From the NCBI GenBank assembly GCA_046349435.1, contig JAXMCI010000007.1:62001-126000 (forward strand): a stretch of DNA of 64,000 nt, written 5' to 3'. The notes below the pieces were generated by a model. That model did not search any database. It saw nothing but the letters and a program-made list of their open reading frames with translations, and was not told the origin of the DNA. Source of the DNA: JAXMCI01 sp046349435 (GTDB lineage: Bacteria > Pseudomonadota > Alphaproteobacteria > Dongiales > Dongiaceae). Shown here in pieces: positions 44,407 to 55,083 of this stretch. Position numbers and translations under genes: made by a program. Numbering within the stretch: the stretch's first letter is position 1; every line of letters begins with the position of its first letter.

Positions 44407-45801
44407 TCAGGACTTCGCGGCCTGGGCCGCCGGAAAGCGGATGTCGCAGACGAAGCCGGCCGGGTCGAAGCGCATCTCCACCGCGGCCCGCAGCTGGTGG
44501 GCGAGCCCCCTCTCGATCAGGCGCGAGCCGAAGCCGCGGCGGCGCGGCGGCGCGGTGGGCGGCCCGCCGCGCTCGCGCCAGGTCAGCGCGACCTGCTCTC
44601 CCTCGGCGTCGGCGACGAGGCGCCACGCCACCTCGACCCGGCCGGGGGCGGCCGAAAGCGCGCCGTACTTGGCGGCGTTGGTCGCCAGCTCGTGGAAGGC
44701 CATGCCGAGGGCGAAGGCCGAATAGGGCCCGACCGCGACCGCCGGCCCGGCGACGATCACCCTCGCCTCGCCCTCGACGGCGAAGGGCGCCAGCATGTCG
44801 GCGATCAGCTCGGACAGCGAGGTCTGGCGCCAGCCGCCACGGCGCAGCAGGTCGTGAGCGACCGACAGGGCGAGCAGCCGCGCCGCGAAGGATTCGGTGA
44901 AGGCCTCCGGCGAGGACGCGGTGCGCAGGGTCTGCATCGCCACCGACTGCACCGTGGCCAGCGTGTTCTTGACCCGGTGGTCGAGCTCGGCCAGCAGCAT
45001 GCGATGCTGCGCCTCCGCCTGCTTGCGCTCGGTGATGTCGAGCAGCGTGCCGATGGCGCGGACCGGGCGGCGGGCGGCGTCGAACAGCACGCGGCCGGTG
45101 GCGAGCATCCAGCGCTCGGCCGCATCATCGGCGCGCCGCAGGCGGAACTCGGCCTGATAGATGCCCTCCTCGGCGGGATCGAAGGCGCGCTCGAAGCGCT
45201 GCTCGACCAGGGCGCGGTCGTCGGGATGGATCAGCGCCCGCACCAGGGAGGCCTCCGCCGGGGCATCGGGCGCCAGGCCGCAGATCCGCCGGAACTCGGG
45301 CGACCAGGTGCGTCGCCCGGCCACGGGGTCGATGTCCCAGGTGCCGAGGCCGGTGGCCTGGACCGCCAGCCGCAGCCGGTCCTCGCTCTCGCGGCGTTCC
45401 TCCTCCTCGCGCTTGCGCGCGGCGATGTCGCGAAAATACACGGCGAGCCCGCCGCCCTCTGCCGGATAGGCCGAGGTGCTGACCCAGCCGCGGCTGATCG
45501 GCGACACGGTCTCGAACTCGACCATGGTGCCCTCCGCCATGGCCCGCCGGAAGCCGATCTCCGGCGGCTGGCCGAGCAGCTGCGGGAAGCAGTCCCAGAG
45601 CGGGCGGCCGAGCACCGCCGCGGCGCTCGTCCTCCAGAACTGCAGCGCCCGGCGGTTGGCGTAGACGATGCGCCATTCCCGGTCGACCGCGAAGAAGGCG
45701 TCGGAGATGCTCTCCAGGATGGTCGCGGGATCGAAGGCGGCGAGCGCGGCGCGCTCGCGCGCCAGCTCGGCCGGTGCCCGCTCGGGTGAATGGACCACCA
45801 T
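44407..45801 (-). CDS. HWE-family sensor histidine kinase with two PAS domains
   Basis: About 464 residues, soluble. PAS 1 spans about 25-125 (DAFFAVDREWRIVYANRRAL), PAS 2 about 145-260 with a PAC-like tail (RRPVRAIGTLLDITERK). The phospho-acceptor box is ELDHRVKNTLATV (His275), the N-box FHELATNAAKYG (369-380) and the diagnostic TWRERGG (408-414), which together identify the HWE family. It is divergent from a REC-only protein. HWE kinases of alphaproteobacteria commonly respond to light, redox or general stress; the PAS ligand is unknown. Confidence 0.92.
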   Translation of the reverse strand: MVVHSPERAPAELARERAALAAFDPATILESISDAFFAVDREWRIVYANRRALQFWRTSAAAVLGRPLWDCFPQLLGQPPEIGFRRAMAEGTMVEFETVSPISRGWVSTSAYPAEGGGLAVYFRDIAARKREEEERRESEDRLRLAVQATGLGTWDIDPVAGRRTWSPEFRRICGLAPDAPAEASLVRALIHPDDRALVEQRFERAFDPAEEGIYQAEFRLRRADDAAERWMLATGRVLFDAARRPVRAIGTLLDITERKQAEAQHRMLLAELDHRVKNTLATVQSVAMQTLRTASSPEAFTESFAARLLALSVAHDLLRRGGWRQTSLSELIADMLAPFAVEGEARVIVAGPAVAVGPYSAFALGMAFHELATNAAKYGALSAAPGRVEVAWRLVADAEGEQVALTWRERGGPPTAPPRRRGFGSRLIERGLAHQLRAAVEMRFDPAGFVCDIRFPAAQAAKS

Positions 45802-45902
45802 CGCGGTGACGTTAGCGCAAGCCGTGGCCGGTAGGAAATGCTTCCAATCATGCAACCTTGGCCGGGCTTGCCGGTTAACAGGCGTCAAGGACAGGACCGT
45901 GG

Positions 45903-46319
45903 GTGCCGGACATGGCCGAAGGGCGGCCGCTGGGGCGCGAGGTGCTGGTCGTCGAGGACGAGGCGCTCGGCGCGATGCTCCTCGAAGACGTGCTGGGCAA
46001 GGCCGGCTACGGCATCATCGGCCCGGTCGCCTCGCTCGAGAACGCGCTGGCCGTGGCCGAGGTGACCGCGATGGATGCGGCGCTGCTCGACATCAACCTG
46101 CGCGGCAAGCTGTCCTTTCCGGTGGCCTACGTGCTGCGCGGCCGCGGCGTGCCGTTCATCTTCCTCAGCGGCTACGCCCACGAGATCGTCATCCCGCCGG
46201 ACCTGCGCGACGTCGTGCTGCTCGCCAAGCCCTACAATCTGACGCGCATCCTGACCGTGCTTTCGCGCCTGATCGCGCAGCGGGGCGGCCCGGCCCCGCC
46301 GCGGTCGCCCCTCGCCTAG
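45903..46319 (+). CDS. Single-domain response regulator (REC only)
   Basis: About 138 residues: acidic pocket VVEDE, phospho-acceptor Asp63 (LLDINLRG), Ser/Thr position FLSGY and Lys109 (LAKPYN). There is no output domain. It is divergent from the HWE kinase with about 100 bases between, the normal arrangement for HWE-partner REC proteins. The GTG at 45903 or ATG at 45912 could be the start. The gene overlaps the convergent epimerase gene by four bases at the stops. Confidence 0.9.
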   Translation: MPDMAEGRPLGREVLVVEDEALGAMLLEDVLGKAGYGIIGPVASLENALAVAEVTAMDAALLDINLRGKLSFPVAYVLRGRGVPFIFLSGYAHEIVIPPDLRDVVLLAKPYNLTRILTVLSRLIAQRGGPAPPRSPLA

Positions 46320-47182
46320 CGCTCGCGCCGCGCAGCCTCGAGCTCGCCGTCGATGAAGCGCTTGGCGCTGCGCGCCAGGTCGACGCTGTCGCTCCACAGG
46401 TTGCGCCAGACCGCGAGCGCCGTCGAAAGCTGCGGATCGACCACCGCCGAGGAGAAGGACTCGAAGGTGATCGGCCCGTCATAGCCGCTGCGCACCAGGG
46501 TACGGAAGATGGTGCGGAAGTCGATCGAGCCGGTGCCGAGATAGCCGCGATGGCTCTCGCCGACGTGGAAATAGCCGAGCTTGTTGCCGCAGGCCAGGAT
46601 GGCGTCGGCGAAGTCGCCCTCCTCGATGTTCATGTGATAGGTGTCGAGATGGACGACGATGTTGTCGGCACCGATCTCCTCGATCAGGGACACCGCCTGC
46701 CGCCCGGTGTTGATCAGGTTGCTCTCGTAGCGGTTGACCGCCTCCAGCCCCAGCGTGATCCCGGACGCCTTGGCCTTGGCGGCGAGCCGGCCGAGCGCGG
46801 CGATGCAGTTGTCGCGCCCGGCCCGGGTCGGCGGCGCGTCGTACTTGCGGAGCGCCGAGAAGATCACGCCGCCGAGGTACTTCGAGCCGATGTCGCGGCA
46901 GACGCCGAGCGCCTCGTCGAGCAGCGCCTCGCCGCGGGCGGCGACGCTCCGGTCCGGGCTCGAGATGTCGGTTTCGACGGCGAGGCCGAGCGAGGCCGAG
47001 GCGGCGATGCCGAACTCGGCGAGCTGGCGCGCCGTGGCGGCGGTGTCCACCGCCCGGGGGTTGAGCAGCGGCACCTCGATCAGGTCGTAGCCGGTCTCGG
47101 CAGCGCCGGCGATCGCCTGGCGGCTCTCGTTCTGGCTCCAGCCCCCGACCCAGACCAGCGCATGGATCCCGAGCTTGTTCAT
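46316..47182 (-). CDS. D-tagatose/D-psicose 3-epimerase family sugar isomerase
   Basis: About 288 residues of a TIM-barrel fold. The metal ligands of D-tagatose 3-epimerase align exactly in spacing: Glu147 (LGLEAVNRYE), Asp180 (VHLDTYHMNIEE), His206 (YFHVGESHRG) and Glu241 (PITFESF), that is, the 152/185/211/246 set of the Pseudomonas enzyme shifted by five. It would epimerise ketohexoses at C3. An FGGY kinase and sugar importers elsewhere in the window could supply or use such sugars. Upstream lies a gene-free stretch before the cytochrome gene. Confidence 0.9.
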   Translation of the reverse strand: MNKLGIHALVWVGGWSQNESRQAIAGAAETGYDLIEVPLLNPRAVDTAATARQLAEFGIAASASLGLAVETDISSPDRSVAARGEALLDEALGVCRDIGSKYLGGVIFSALRKYDAPPTRAGRDNCIAALGRLAAKAKASGITLGLEAVNRYESNLINTGRQAVSLIEEIGADNIVVHLDTYHMNIEEGDFADAILACGNKLGYFHVGESHRGYLGTGSIDFRTIFRTLVRSGYDGPITFESFSSAVVDPQLSTALAVWRNLWSDSVDLARSAKRFIDGELEAARRER

Positions 47183-47518
47183 CTTCGCCTCCCTTGAGTC
47201 ACTGCCGCGGCCTGCCGCTGGGCGGCGGCGAGCTTAGTGCCCCGGCGCACGGTCGTCACCCCCGCGGCCGGCGCCCGCCTTGCGCCCTCGGGTGCCAGCG
47301 CCGGCGCGGCGGGCAGCAGCGATCGGTGGCGAACGCCGGTGCCCTGACCTTCTCGCCCAGGCTCCCATCATGGAGGGGCCGACGGCGGCGCTCGCCGTGC
47401 GTGAGGGCTGCGGGCCGCGTCGGGCCAGCGCCGCGGCTCGGCCTGTTGCCAACCGTGCCGCCGACCGTGACAATGCCGCGCGTTCGCGCCGCGCTGCGGC
47501 GACGTGTGGGGGAGGATC
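47183..47518. other. Gene-free 336-base divergent region
   Basis: Between the epimerase and cytochrome c genes. It contains a GGGGGAGG ribosome-binding site at its right end and probably promoters for both genes. No repeat, RNA motif or convincing promoter pair was found by eye. Confidence 0.35.
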
Positions 47519-48022
47519 ATGAGACATCGCATCGCCGCCGCGGCGCTCGCCGCCACGCTGCTCATCGGCTTCAATCATGGTGCGTCGGCCTCCGAGGCCC
47601 AGGTCAAGCGCGGCAAGTACCTCGTCTCGGTGATCTCCTGCGGCGACTGCCACACCGACGGTGCGCTCGCCGGCAAGCCGGACCTCGAGCATCCGCTCAA
47701 CGGCTCGACGATCGGCTTCCAGATCCCCGGGCTCGGCATCTTCTACGGCTCGAACCTGACGCCCGACGCGGAAACCGGGCTCGGCTCCTGGTCGAGCGCG
47801 CAGATCGTCGCCGCCCTGACCAAGGGCGTGCGGCCGGACGGCCGGACGCTGGCGCCGATCATGCCCTGGCGATCCTTCGCCAACCTGACGGCCAAGGATG
47901 CCGAGGCGATCGCCGCCTATCTCAAGAGCCTGCCGCCGGTGAAGCACAAGGTGCCGGGCCCGTTCGGGCCCAGCGAGAAGGCGACCGCGCCCTACATGTC
48001 CGTCGTGATGCCGGGCCAGTAG
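47519..48022 (+). CDS. Exported monohaem cytochrome c
   Basis: About 167 residues. A signal peptide (AAAALAATLLIGFNHGASA) precedes a class I cytochrome with haem site SCGDCH (Cys41, Cys44, His45) and a probable axial Met in the LAPIMPWRSF block. The pattern GKYLVSVISCGDCHTDG resembles the cytochrome subunits of alcohol or sugar dehydrogenases. It would act as a periplasmic electron carrier. The ATG has GGGGGAGG directly upstream. No dehydrogenase gene adjoins it, so the partner is unknown. Confidence 0.9.
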   Translation: MRHRIAAAALAATLLIGFNHGASASEAQVKRGKYLVSVISCGDCHTDGALAGKPDLEHPLNGSTIGFQIPGLGIFYGSNLTPDAETGLGSWSSAQIVAALTKGVRPDGRTLAPIMPWRSFANLTAKDAEAIAAYLKSLPPVKHKVPGPFGPSEKATAPYMSVVMPGQ

Positions 48023-48037
48023 GCCCTTGCCGGCGTC

Positions 48038-49261
48038 TCAGGAGGGCTGGGTGCTCGGCCGCGTCGCGCCCGGGCGCCCGGCCTCCGGCTCGCCCGCCGC
48101 CGGGCGCCGGCGGCGCGCCCGCCGCGCCGCCCCGTTCCAGACCAGGAAAGCGGTGGCGAAGTAGTTCCAGCCGACGCTGACCAGCGCGCCGGACAGCCCC
48201 GCCAACCACCAGCCCGGGCGCTGCCCGGCGGCGAAGACCAGCCCGGCGACGCCGACATTGCCGACCGCACCGAGGCTGCAGACCAGGCAGAAGAGCAGCA
48301 GGCCGCGCAGCAGCCCGAGGCCGCGCAGCCGGCGGTCGCGATAGGTGAGCAGGTTGTTGAGCAGGAAGTTGCTGACCATCGCCACCAGCGTGGCGAGCGC
48401 CTGCGCCGCCCCGAAGGCCAGCCCGAGGCTGGTCAGCCCGAGGCGCAGCGCGACGAGATGGACGGCGAGGCCGAAGCCGCCCACCAGGGCGAAGGTGACG
48501 AAGCGGAGCGGCAGCCATGCCCCCACCGCCTTGTCCCAGAGCAGCGCCAGGTAGTCGCCCGCGACCCGCGAGTCGAGCTTGCTCTCGCCATGGCTGCGCG
48601 GCCGGAACGCATAGGGCAGCTCGCGGACCCGCAGCGGCTCCGGCGCCGAGGCCAGCAAGTCGAGCAGCAGCTTGAAACCGACGCCCGAGAGATGCGGGGC
48701 GGCCCGCTCGAAGGCTGCGCGCCGCACCATGAAGAAGCCGCTCATCGGGTCGGCGACCGAGATCCGGAGGACCTTGCGGCCAAGCCAGCCGGCGAAGCGG
48801 CTGGCCTGCGCGCGATCGGCCGACCAGCCCTGCGCGGAGCCGCCCGGCACATAGCGGCTGCCGATCACGAGGTCGAGCGAGCGGTCGGCCTGCAGCGCCT
48901 CCAGCATCGCCGGCAGCAGCCGCTCGTCATGCTGGCCGTCGGCATCCATCACGGCCACGTAGGGCGAAGCGCTGGCCAGCGCGCCCTCGATGCAGGCGGT
49001 CGCCAGGCCCCGCCGGCCGAGCCGGCGCAGGCAGCGCACCCGACGGTCGCGCTCGGCCAGCCGGAGCACCGCATCGGCGGTGCCGTCCGGCGAATCGTCG
49101 TCGACGACGATCAGCTCCCAACCGCCGCCGGGCAGGGCAGCCGCCAGCGCCGCCGCCAGCGGTCCGACATTCTCCCGCTCGTTGAAGGTCGGAACGACGA
49201 TGCTGAGCGGCGGCGGAGCCGCCGCCCCCGGCAAGGGAGCGTCGCCGCTCGAGGGCGGCAT
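48038..49261 (-). CDS. Dolichol-phosphate mannosyltransferase-like GT2 fused to GtrA membrane domain
   Basis: About 407 residues. A DPM1-like GT2 domain (LSIVVPTFNERENVGPL, VVDDDSPDGTADAV, YVAVMDADGQHDE, IGSRYVPGG, the KLLLDLL and PYAFRPRSHGESKL blocks) is followed by a four-helix GtrA-type membrane domain (FVTFALVGGFGLAVHLVALR to the C-terminus). Such fusions make polyprenyl-phosphate sugars for lipid or surface-polymer decoration. ATG 49261 is preceded by a G-run; an alternative ATG at 49285 adds eight residues. Confidence 0.9.
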   Translation of the reverse strand: MPPSSGDAPLPGAAAPPPLSIVVPTFNERENVGPLAAALAAALPGGGWELIVVDDDSPDGTADAVLRLAERDRRVRCLRRLGRRGLATACIEGALASASPYVAVMDADGQHDERLLPAMLEALQADRSLDLVIGSRYVPGGSAQGWSADRAQASRFAGWLGRKVLRISVADPMSGFFMVRRAAFERAAPHLSGVGFKLLLDLLASAPEPLRVRELPYAFRPRSHGESKLDSRVAGDYLALLWDKAVGAWLPLRFVTFALVGGFGLAVHLVALRLGLTSLGLAFGAAQALATLVAMVSNFLLNNLLTYRDRRLRGLGLLRGLLLFCLVCSLGAVGNVGVAGLVFAAGQRPGWWLAGLSGALVSVGWNYFATAFLVWNGAARRARRRRPAAGEPEAGRPGATRPSTQPS

Positions 49262-49384
49262 GTGGCGGCGGTCCCCCCGGAACATGACGGCGGCCAGCCT
49301 AGCGCGGCGGGCCGCCGGTCGCCATCGCCGCGACGCGGCGAAGGCGTCTGGCCAGGCGTGCCGAGGTCGGCTACATCCAGCGCC

Positions 49385-50131
49385 ATGAGCCTGCCTCCGG
49401 TCAGCCTCGTCACGGTCACCCGCGACGGGTATTTCTTCGTTCGGCTGCTGGTCGAGCGGGTGCGTGCGCTGGTCGGGCCGCGCGCCTACGAGATCGTCGT
49501 GGTCGATCGCGGCAGCCGCGACGGCACGCGCGCCTGGCTGCGCCGCCAGCCCGACGTGCGGCTGCTCACCCGCCGGCAATGGCGGTCGCGCGGCCATGGC
49601 CATGGCGAGGCGGCGGAGGCCGGCGCGGAGGCGGCGCGGCACGAGCGGATCGTGCTGCTCGATTCCGACGCCCACCCGATCGAGCGGGACTGGCTGACCG
49701 GCAGCGCCGACCGGCTCGACGACGAGACCCCGCTCGCCGGCGCGGTGTTCCGGGACAAGCACAAGGGCAACCCGCACGGCTGGTACGTGCATCCGCACTT
49801 CATGGCGTTCCGCAAGTGCGACCTGGGCGGCCTGGTCGTGCTGCGAAAGCTGCAGGGCGAGGACACCGACACCGGCGAGGAGGCGACCATCCGGGTGCTG
49901 GCGGCCGGCCGGCGGATCCTCGGCCATCCCATCGCCTTCTGCGAGCGCTTCGCCGTCGGCCATCCCCGCGTGCCGACCGTCGCCGGGGGCGTCTTCCATG
50001 CCTGGTACGTCACGCGGCTCGCCAGCCAGGAGGCCGAGGTGATCCGCGAGACCGAGGGACAGGTGTCGCGCGCCCGCTACCTCGAGCCGCTGGTGGCGCG
50101 CCTGCGCGAGGCCTACGGCCTGGACTACTGA
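49385..50131 (+). CDS. Glycosyltransferase family 2-like protein
   Basis: About 248 residues with VSLVTVTRDGYFFVRLLVERV, VVVDRGSRDGT and VLLDSDAHPIE, the GT-A donor and DxD features. The C-terminal half (DKHKGNPHGWYVHPHFMAFRK, KLQGEDTDTGEEATIRVL) is less typical. It is divergent from the GtrA-fusion gene with 123 bases between and four bases before the DUF218 gene. Substrate unknown. Confidence 0.85.
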   Translation: MSLPPVSLVTVTRDGYFFVRLLVERVRALVGPRAYEIVVVDRGSRDGTRAWLRRQPDVRLLTRRQWRSRGHGHGEAAEAGAEAARHERIVLLDSDAHPIERDWLTGSADRLDDETPLAGAVFRDKHKGNPHGWYVHPHFMAFRKCDLGGLVVLRKLQGEDTDTGEEATIRVLAAGRRILGHPIAFCERFAVGHPRVPTVAGGVFHAWYVTRLASQEAEVIRETEGQVSRARYLEPLVARLREAYGLDY

Positions 50132-50135
50132 CGCC

Positions 50136-50660
50136 ATGACGGCGTCGCAGTCCCGCCCCGCCGCCATCGTCGTGCTCGGCGCCAGGCTGCACCCGGACGG
50201 GAGCCCCACCGTCTCGCTCGTCCGGCGCGTCGGCGTCGGCATCGAGCTCTATCGCGCCGCCGCGGCGCCGCGCCTGCTGGTCACCGGCGGCGGCGCGCGG
50301 CAGCGGCCCGAAGCCGAAGCGATGGCCGAGGCCGCGCTCGCCGCCGGCGTGCCGGCGGCAGCGCTGCTGGTCGAGCGGCGATCGGCCAACACAATCGAGA
50401 ATGCCTTCTTCTCCGCGGCCCTGCTGCGCGCCCACGGCCTCGGCGGCACCGTGCTGCTGGTCACCGACCGCTACCACCTGCCGCGGGCGCGCTGGCTGTT
50501 CGCCCGGGCCGGGCTGCGGGTGGACGGGGTCGCCGCCCCGGCCGACGCGGCCGGCGCCTGGCGGATGTGGCTGCGCGAGGGGGCCGCCCTGCCGCGCAGC
50601 TGGTGGCGCCTGCGCCGCGGACCGCCCGCCGGACCGGAGGAACGCACGCGCGAAGCGTGA
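50136..50660 (+). CDS. DUF218/YdcF-family protein
   Basis: About 174 residues: AIVVLGARLHPDG, LLVTGGGARQRPEAEAMAEAA, the ERRSANTIENAFFS block and VLLVTDRYHLPRARWLFARAG are the family core. There is no membrane anchor, unlike SanA/ElyC types. These proteins are linked to envelope or polyprenyl-phosphate metabolism, with unclear chemistry. It follows the glycosyltransferase by four bases, so they are likely co-transcribed. Confidence 0.9.
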   Translation: MTASQSRPAAIVVLGARLHPDGSPTVSLVRRVGVGIELYRAAAAPRLLVTGGGARQRPEAEAMAEAALAAGVPAAALLVERRSANTIENAFFSAALLRAHGLGGTVLLVTDRYHLPRARWLFARAGLRVDGVAAPADAAGAWRMWLREGAALPRSWWRLRRGPPAGPEERTREA

Positions 50661-50750
50661 ACGCTCTGGCGCGCCGCGACCGACCAACTATGATCAGGGA
50701 GCTTGGCCGGGCGATCGGCGGGGCCCGGCGGCTTCGGGGAGATCTGAACC

Positions 50751-51936
50751 ATGGTGCGCATCGGGCACAGCCGCAACTCCGACGCCGCCAAGGCGGCACG
50801 GCAATGCGTCGCCGCTGCCGCCAGCGGGGGTCCCGTCGAATGGGCCATCGCCTTCTGCGGCGGCAAGCATGACCCGCATGCATTCCTCGGCGAGCTGCGC
50901 AGCGTGCTGGGCGAGATCCCGATCGTCGGCGGCTCGGCCGCCGGGGTGATCAGCCGCGACGGCGCCAGCTACAGCGGCATCGAGACGGCGGTGGCCTGCT
51001 TCGCGCCCGGCCTGCTGCCCCCGTTCATCGCCGCCACCCATTCGCTGGCGCGCGGCGAGAGCGCCGCCGGCCAGGAGCTGGGCGAGCGGGTCAAGGGCGC
51101 GGCAAAGCCGGATTCCGTGGTCATCATCTTCTATGACAGCGTCGCCGCCACCGCTCCCCTGCGGCTGCACGCGGCCAGCCCGCTGGTCGACGGCTTTTAT
51201 CGCGGCCTCGAGGGGCTGCCGGTGACGCTGATCGGCGGCGGCATGCTGACTGACCTCAACCTGTCGGATGGCTGGGTGCTGGACGGCAGCGGCGTCTCCA
51301 AGCACAGCGCGGTGGCGGTGGTGCTGCCGCCCCATGTCTCGGCCACGACCGCCATCCTGCATGGCTGCCGTCCGGTCAGCACCTTCATGGAGATCACCCG
51401 GGTCGAGGGCGCCGAGATCTACGAGCTCGACGGCCAGCCCGCCGTCGAGGTGCTGGAGCGCATGCTCGGGATGCGGCTCGGCACCTCCAACGCCCACGAC
51501 CTGTCGCTGATCGCCACGCTCGGCGAGAAGCACGGCGATCCCTTCGCGCCCTATGACGAGAACGCCTACGTCAACCGGCTGATCCTGCGCGCCAACCAGA
51601 GCACCGGGTCGATCACCATCTTCGAGCCGGACTTCAAGCCGTCGACCCGGGTCCAGATCATGGCCCGCGACAACGGGCTGATGATCGAGTCGGTGCGCAA
51701 CGGCGCGGCGGAGATGTCGAAGGCGATCGCCGGCCGCGATGCCCTGATGGCGCTCTACATCGACTGCGCCGGCCGCGGCAGCGCCCGCAGCGGCGCCCCG
51801 GTCGAGGAGGCGGAGGTGATGCTGGAGAGCTTCACCGCGCCGCTGCCGCTGATCGGCTTCTACTCGGGAGTCGAGATCGCGCCGGTGAACGGGCGCAGCC
51901 GCTCGCTCGACTGGACGGCCGTGCTGACGGTGCTGC

Positions 51937-51947
<11 letters not shown>
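50751..51947 (+). CDS. FIST-domain sensory protein
   Basis: About 398 residues containing FIST_N (VEWAIAFCGGKHD, VGGSAAGVISRDG, VAVVLPPHV) and FIST_C (YDENAYVNRLI, SAR/GFYSGVEIAP block) domains. FIST proteins are thought to sense small ligands, such as amino acids, for a kinase. Its 3' end overlaps the histidine-kinase start by 11 bases. An ATG after GGGGAGATCTGAACC is the clear start. Confidence 0.92.
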
Positions 51948-53292
<1,345 letters not shown>

Positions 53293-54419
53293 GGCGCGCC
53301 GCCCGATGGTCGCCGGCTCGGTCGCCGCCAGCGTCGCCAGGTTGAAGTCCACCGCGGCGATCAGCCCCCAGCTCTCGTTGTAGCCGGCGGGAAAGCCGGG
53401 CGATCCGGCATCCTCGTCCTTCTGGCGGGCGTGGATGTAGTTGGCCCAGCGCTTCGAGGCGGGCCGCCGGTGGTGGTAGTCGTGCGCCGGCGCGTCGCCG
53501 ACCAGCACGAAGAGGCGGACGAAGAGCTGCCAGGTCAGCATCTCGGCCCACCAGTTGATCCAGCCGGACAGCCTGGCCGCGAGCGGCCCGTCGGCCGGCG
53601 GCGGCATCACCCCCGGGAAAACCCCGCCCGTGGCGGCCGTGACGAACATCTTGTCGCGGCCGGCGATCAGCCGTGCCTCGGGGAAGCGGTGCTCGCACAG
53701 GATCCGGAAGACCGTGGCGATCTGCAGCAGCACCGTGACCGGCAGCACCCACAGCAGCGCCACGGCGGCGAGCTGGCCGGTCGCCGCCGCGCCGCCCAGC
53801 AGCCCGAGCCAGAACAGCCGGCCGAGCCAGTTGTGGGCCCGGTCGTGCGACCACAGGCTCGCCTGGATGCGCCGCTGCAGGAAGCGCAGGTGGAACGCCG
53901 GCGAGACGAGGGCGATCAGCACCCGCCGCCACAGCTCGCGCTTCGGCAGGCCGGCTTCCAGCCCGCACATGCCGAACACGAACTGGGCGAACTCGTCCTC
54001 CTCGGTCAGCAGCTTGCGCGGGCTGTGATGCAGCATGTGCTCATGCTGGTAGAGGTCGAAGTGCTTGAACAGCAGCAGCGCCGAGACGATGCGGCCGGCG
54101 AGCCGGTTCCGCTCGCGCGTCGCGAACACCGTGCCATGCGAGCAGTGGTGGAAGATCACCACCTGGAACACTCCCAGCCCGCAGCACACCAGCAGCAGCG
54201 CCGGGGGCAGCAGCAGCCCCGCTGCCCCGCCGAGCTGCAGCCCGAGTTCGCCGAGCGCCAGCCCGGCGGCAATCCAGGCCAGCGCCGCGACGACGTGGTG
54301 GCCGGGCTTCAGCTCCCGATAGGTGGTCTCGCCCGGCGCCGGCTTCGCGGTGAGCCAGGTGAGGAACGGCTGCAACGGACCGGGCAGCCGGTGGGCCATG
54401 ACGGCCCTCGGATCGAGTC

Positions 54420-54690
54420 GTTTACTTTCTACGACAGAAATCGTCGTATCGTTAACTTGCGTCGTATCGCTGGCAAGTGCGAACATCTCCAGGTCCCTCC
54501 TGTTCGCTGAGCACTACAACTTCGAATAGCTGAGCACTTTCAAAGTAAGCTTGGCGCTCGAACTCAGTCAAACGAGCGTAGGTGTCGATGCGCTTGACAC
54601 CTATCGTACAAGCCTGACGGTTTCGCTTGATAGGTTGAAAATGTATGGAAGGCTGCGCCCTAGAGTTTTTGGGGCTCCGCGCCCCACAGA
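54420..54690. other. Low-GC segment with nested repeats
   Basis: GC falls to about 50% here against about 70% elsewhere. Direct repeats CGTCGTATCG (54442-54451 and 54460-54469) and inverted repeats AGGTGTC/GACACCT (54580-54586 and 54596-54602) are seen, with a GGGGC-TCCGC-GCCCC hairpin at 54671-54685. No gene was recognised beyond the 5' end of the desaturase gene. Confidence 0.5.
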
Positions 54691-54695
54691 CACAG

Positions 54696-54720
54696 GGAAC
54701 GGAGCGCGAACTCTTGCATT
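54696..54720 (+). promoter_or_regulatory. Possible EcfG-type (general stress sigma) promoter
   Basis: GGAAC (54696-54700), a 16-base spacer, and CATT (54717-54720) lie 35 bases ahead of the DUF3072 ATG. The alphaproteobacterial EcfG consensus is GGAAC-N16/17-CGTT, so one base differs. Confidence 0.3.
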
Positions 54721-54754
54721 CCTCCTCGGCAGAACCCCGCAGGAGAGCGCAGCG

Positions 54755-54994
54755 ATGACCGACACTTCGAATTCGAAGCGAGCCGAGCCCGCCGGCCATG
54801 CGCACGGCAATCAGCAGAAGGACCCGAGCGACTGGGTCACCGGGGACGAATCGATGACGGGCGCGCAGGCCTCATACCTGAAGACTCTCTGCGAGGAAGC
54901 CGGGGAAACGCTCGACCCTGGCCTGACCAAGGCGGAAGCCTCGCGCCGCATCGACGAGCTGCAGGAGCGGACCGGCCGCGGCCGCGATCACTGA
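54755..54994 (+). CDS. DUF3072 domain protein
   Basis: A 79-residue acidic protein. WVTGDESMTGAQASYLKTLCEEAGETLDPGL and TKAEASRRIDELQ are the whole DUF3072 signature. The N-terminal 35 residues are hydrophilic and disordered-looking. Function is unknown; related proteins are often small stress-associated products. AGGAG lies eight bases upstream. It follows the low-GC segment and precedes the frame-broken block. Confidence 0.88.
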   Translation: MTDTSNSKRAEPAGHAHGNQQKDPSDWVTGDESMTGAQASYLKTLCEEAGETLDPGLTKAEASRRIDELQERTGRGRDH

Positions 54995-55083
54995 CCCGCT
55001 CCCGGCCGCCGGCCGGAACTGAAACGGGCCCGAGCGGTTCATGGCTGGGCCGAACGGCCGCCGTACCTTCTCGGATCCAGCTC

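Noticed and set aside
41333..44725. 1,130-codon plus-strand open frame opposite the Mfd-like gene
   Set aside because: Antisense shadow caused by G/C third positions; composition is Arg/Gly/Ala/Gln-rich and no motif is seen.
54671..54685. GGGGC-TCCGC-GCCCC hairpin as a terminator
   Set aside because: The T-run precedes the stem on the plus strand and neither strand has a U-tract after the stem.
54452..54805. 117-codon minus-strand frame in the low-GC segment
   Set aside because: Parts look protein-like (RIDTYARLTEFERQAYFES), but it overlaps the DUF3072 start and the desaturase 5' end and has no recognised homologue; kept only as a possible remnant.
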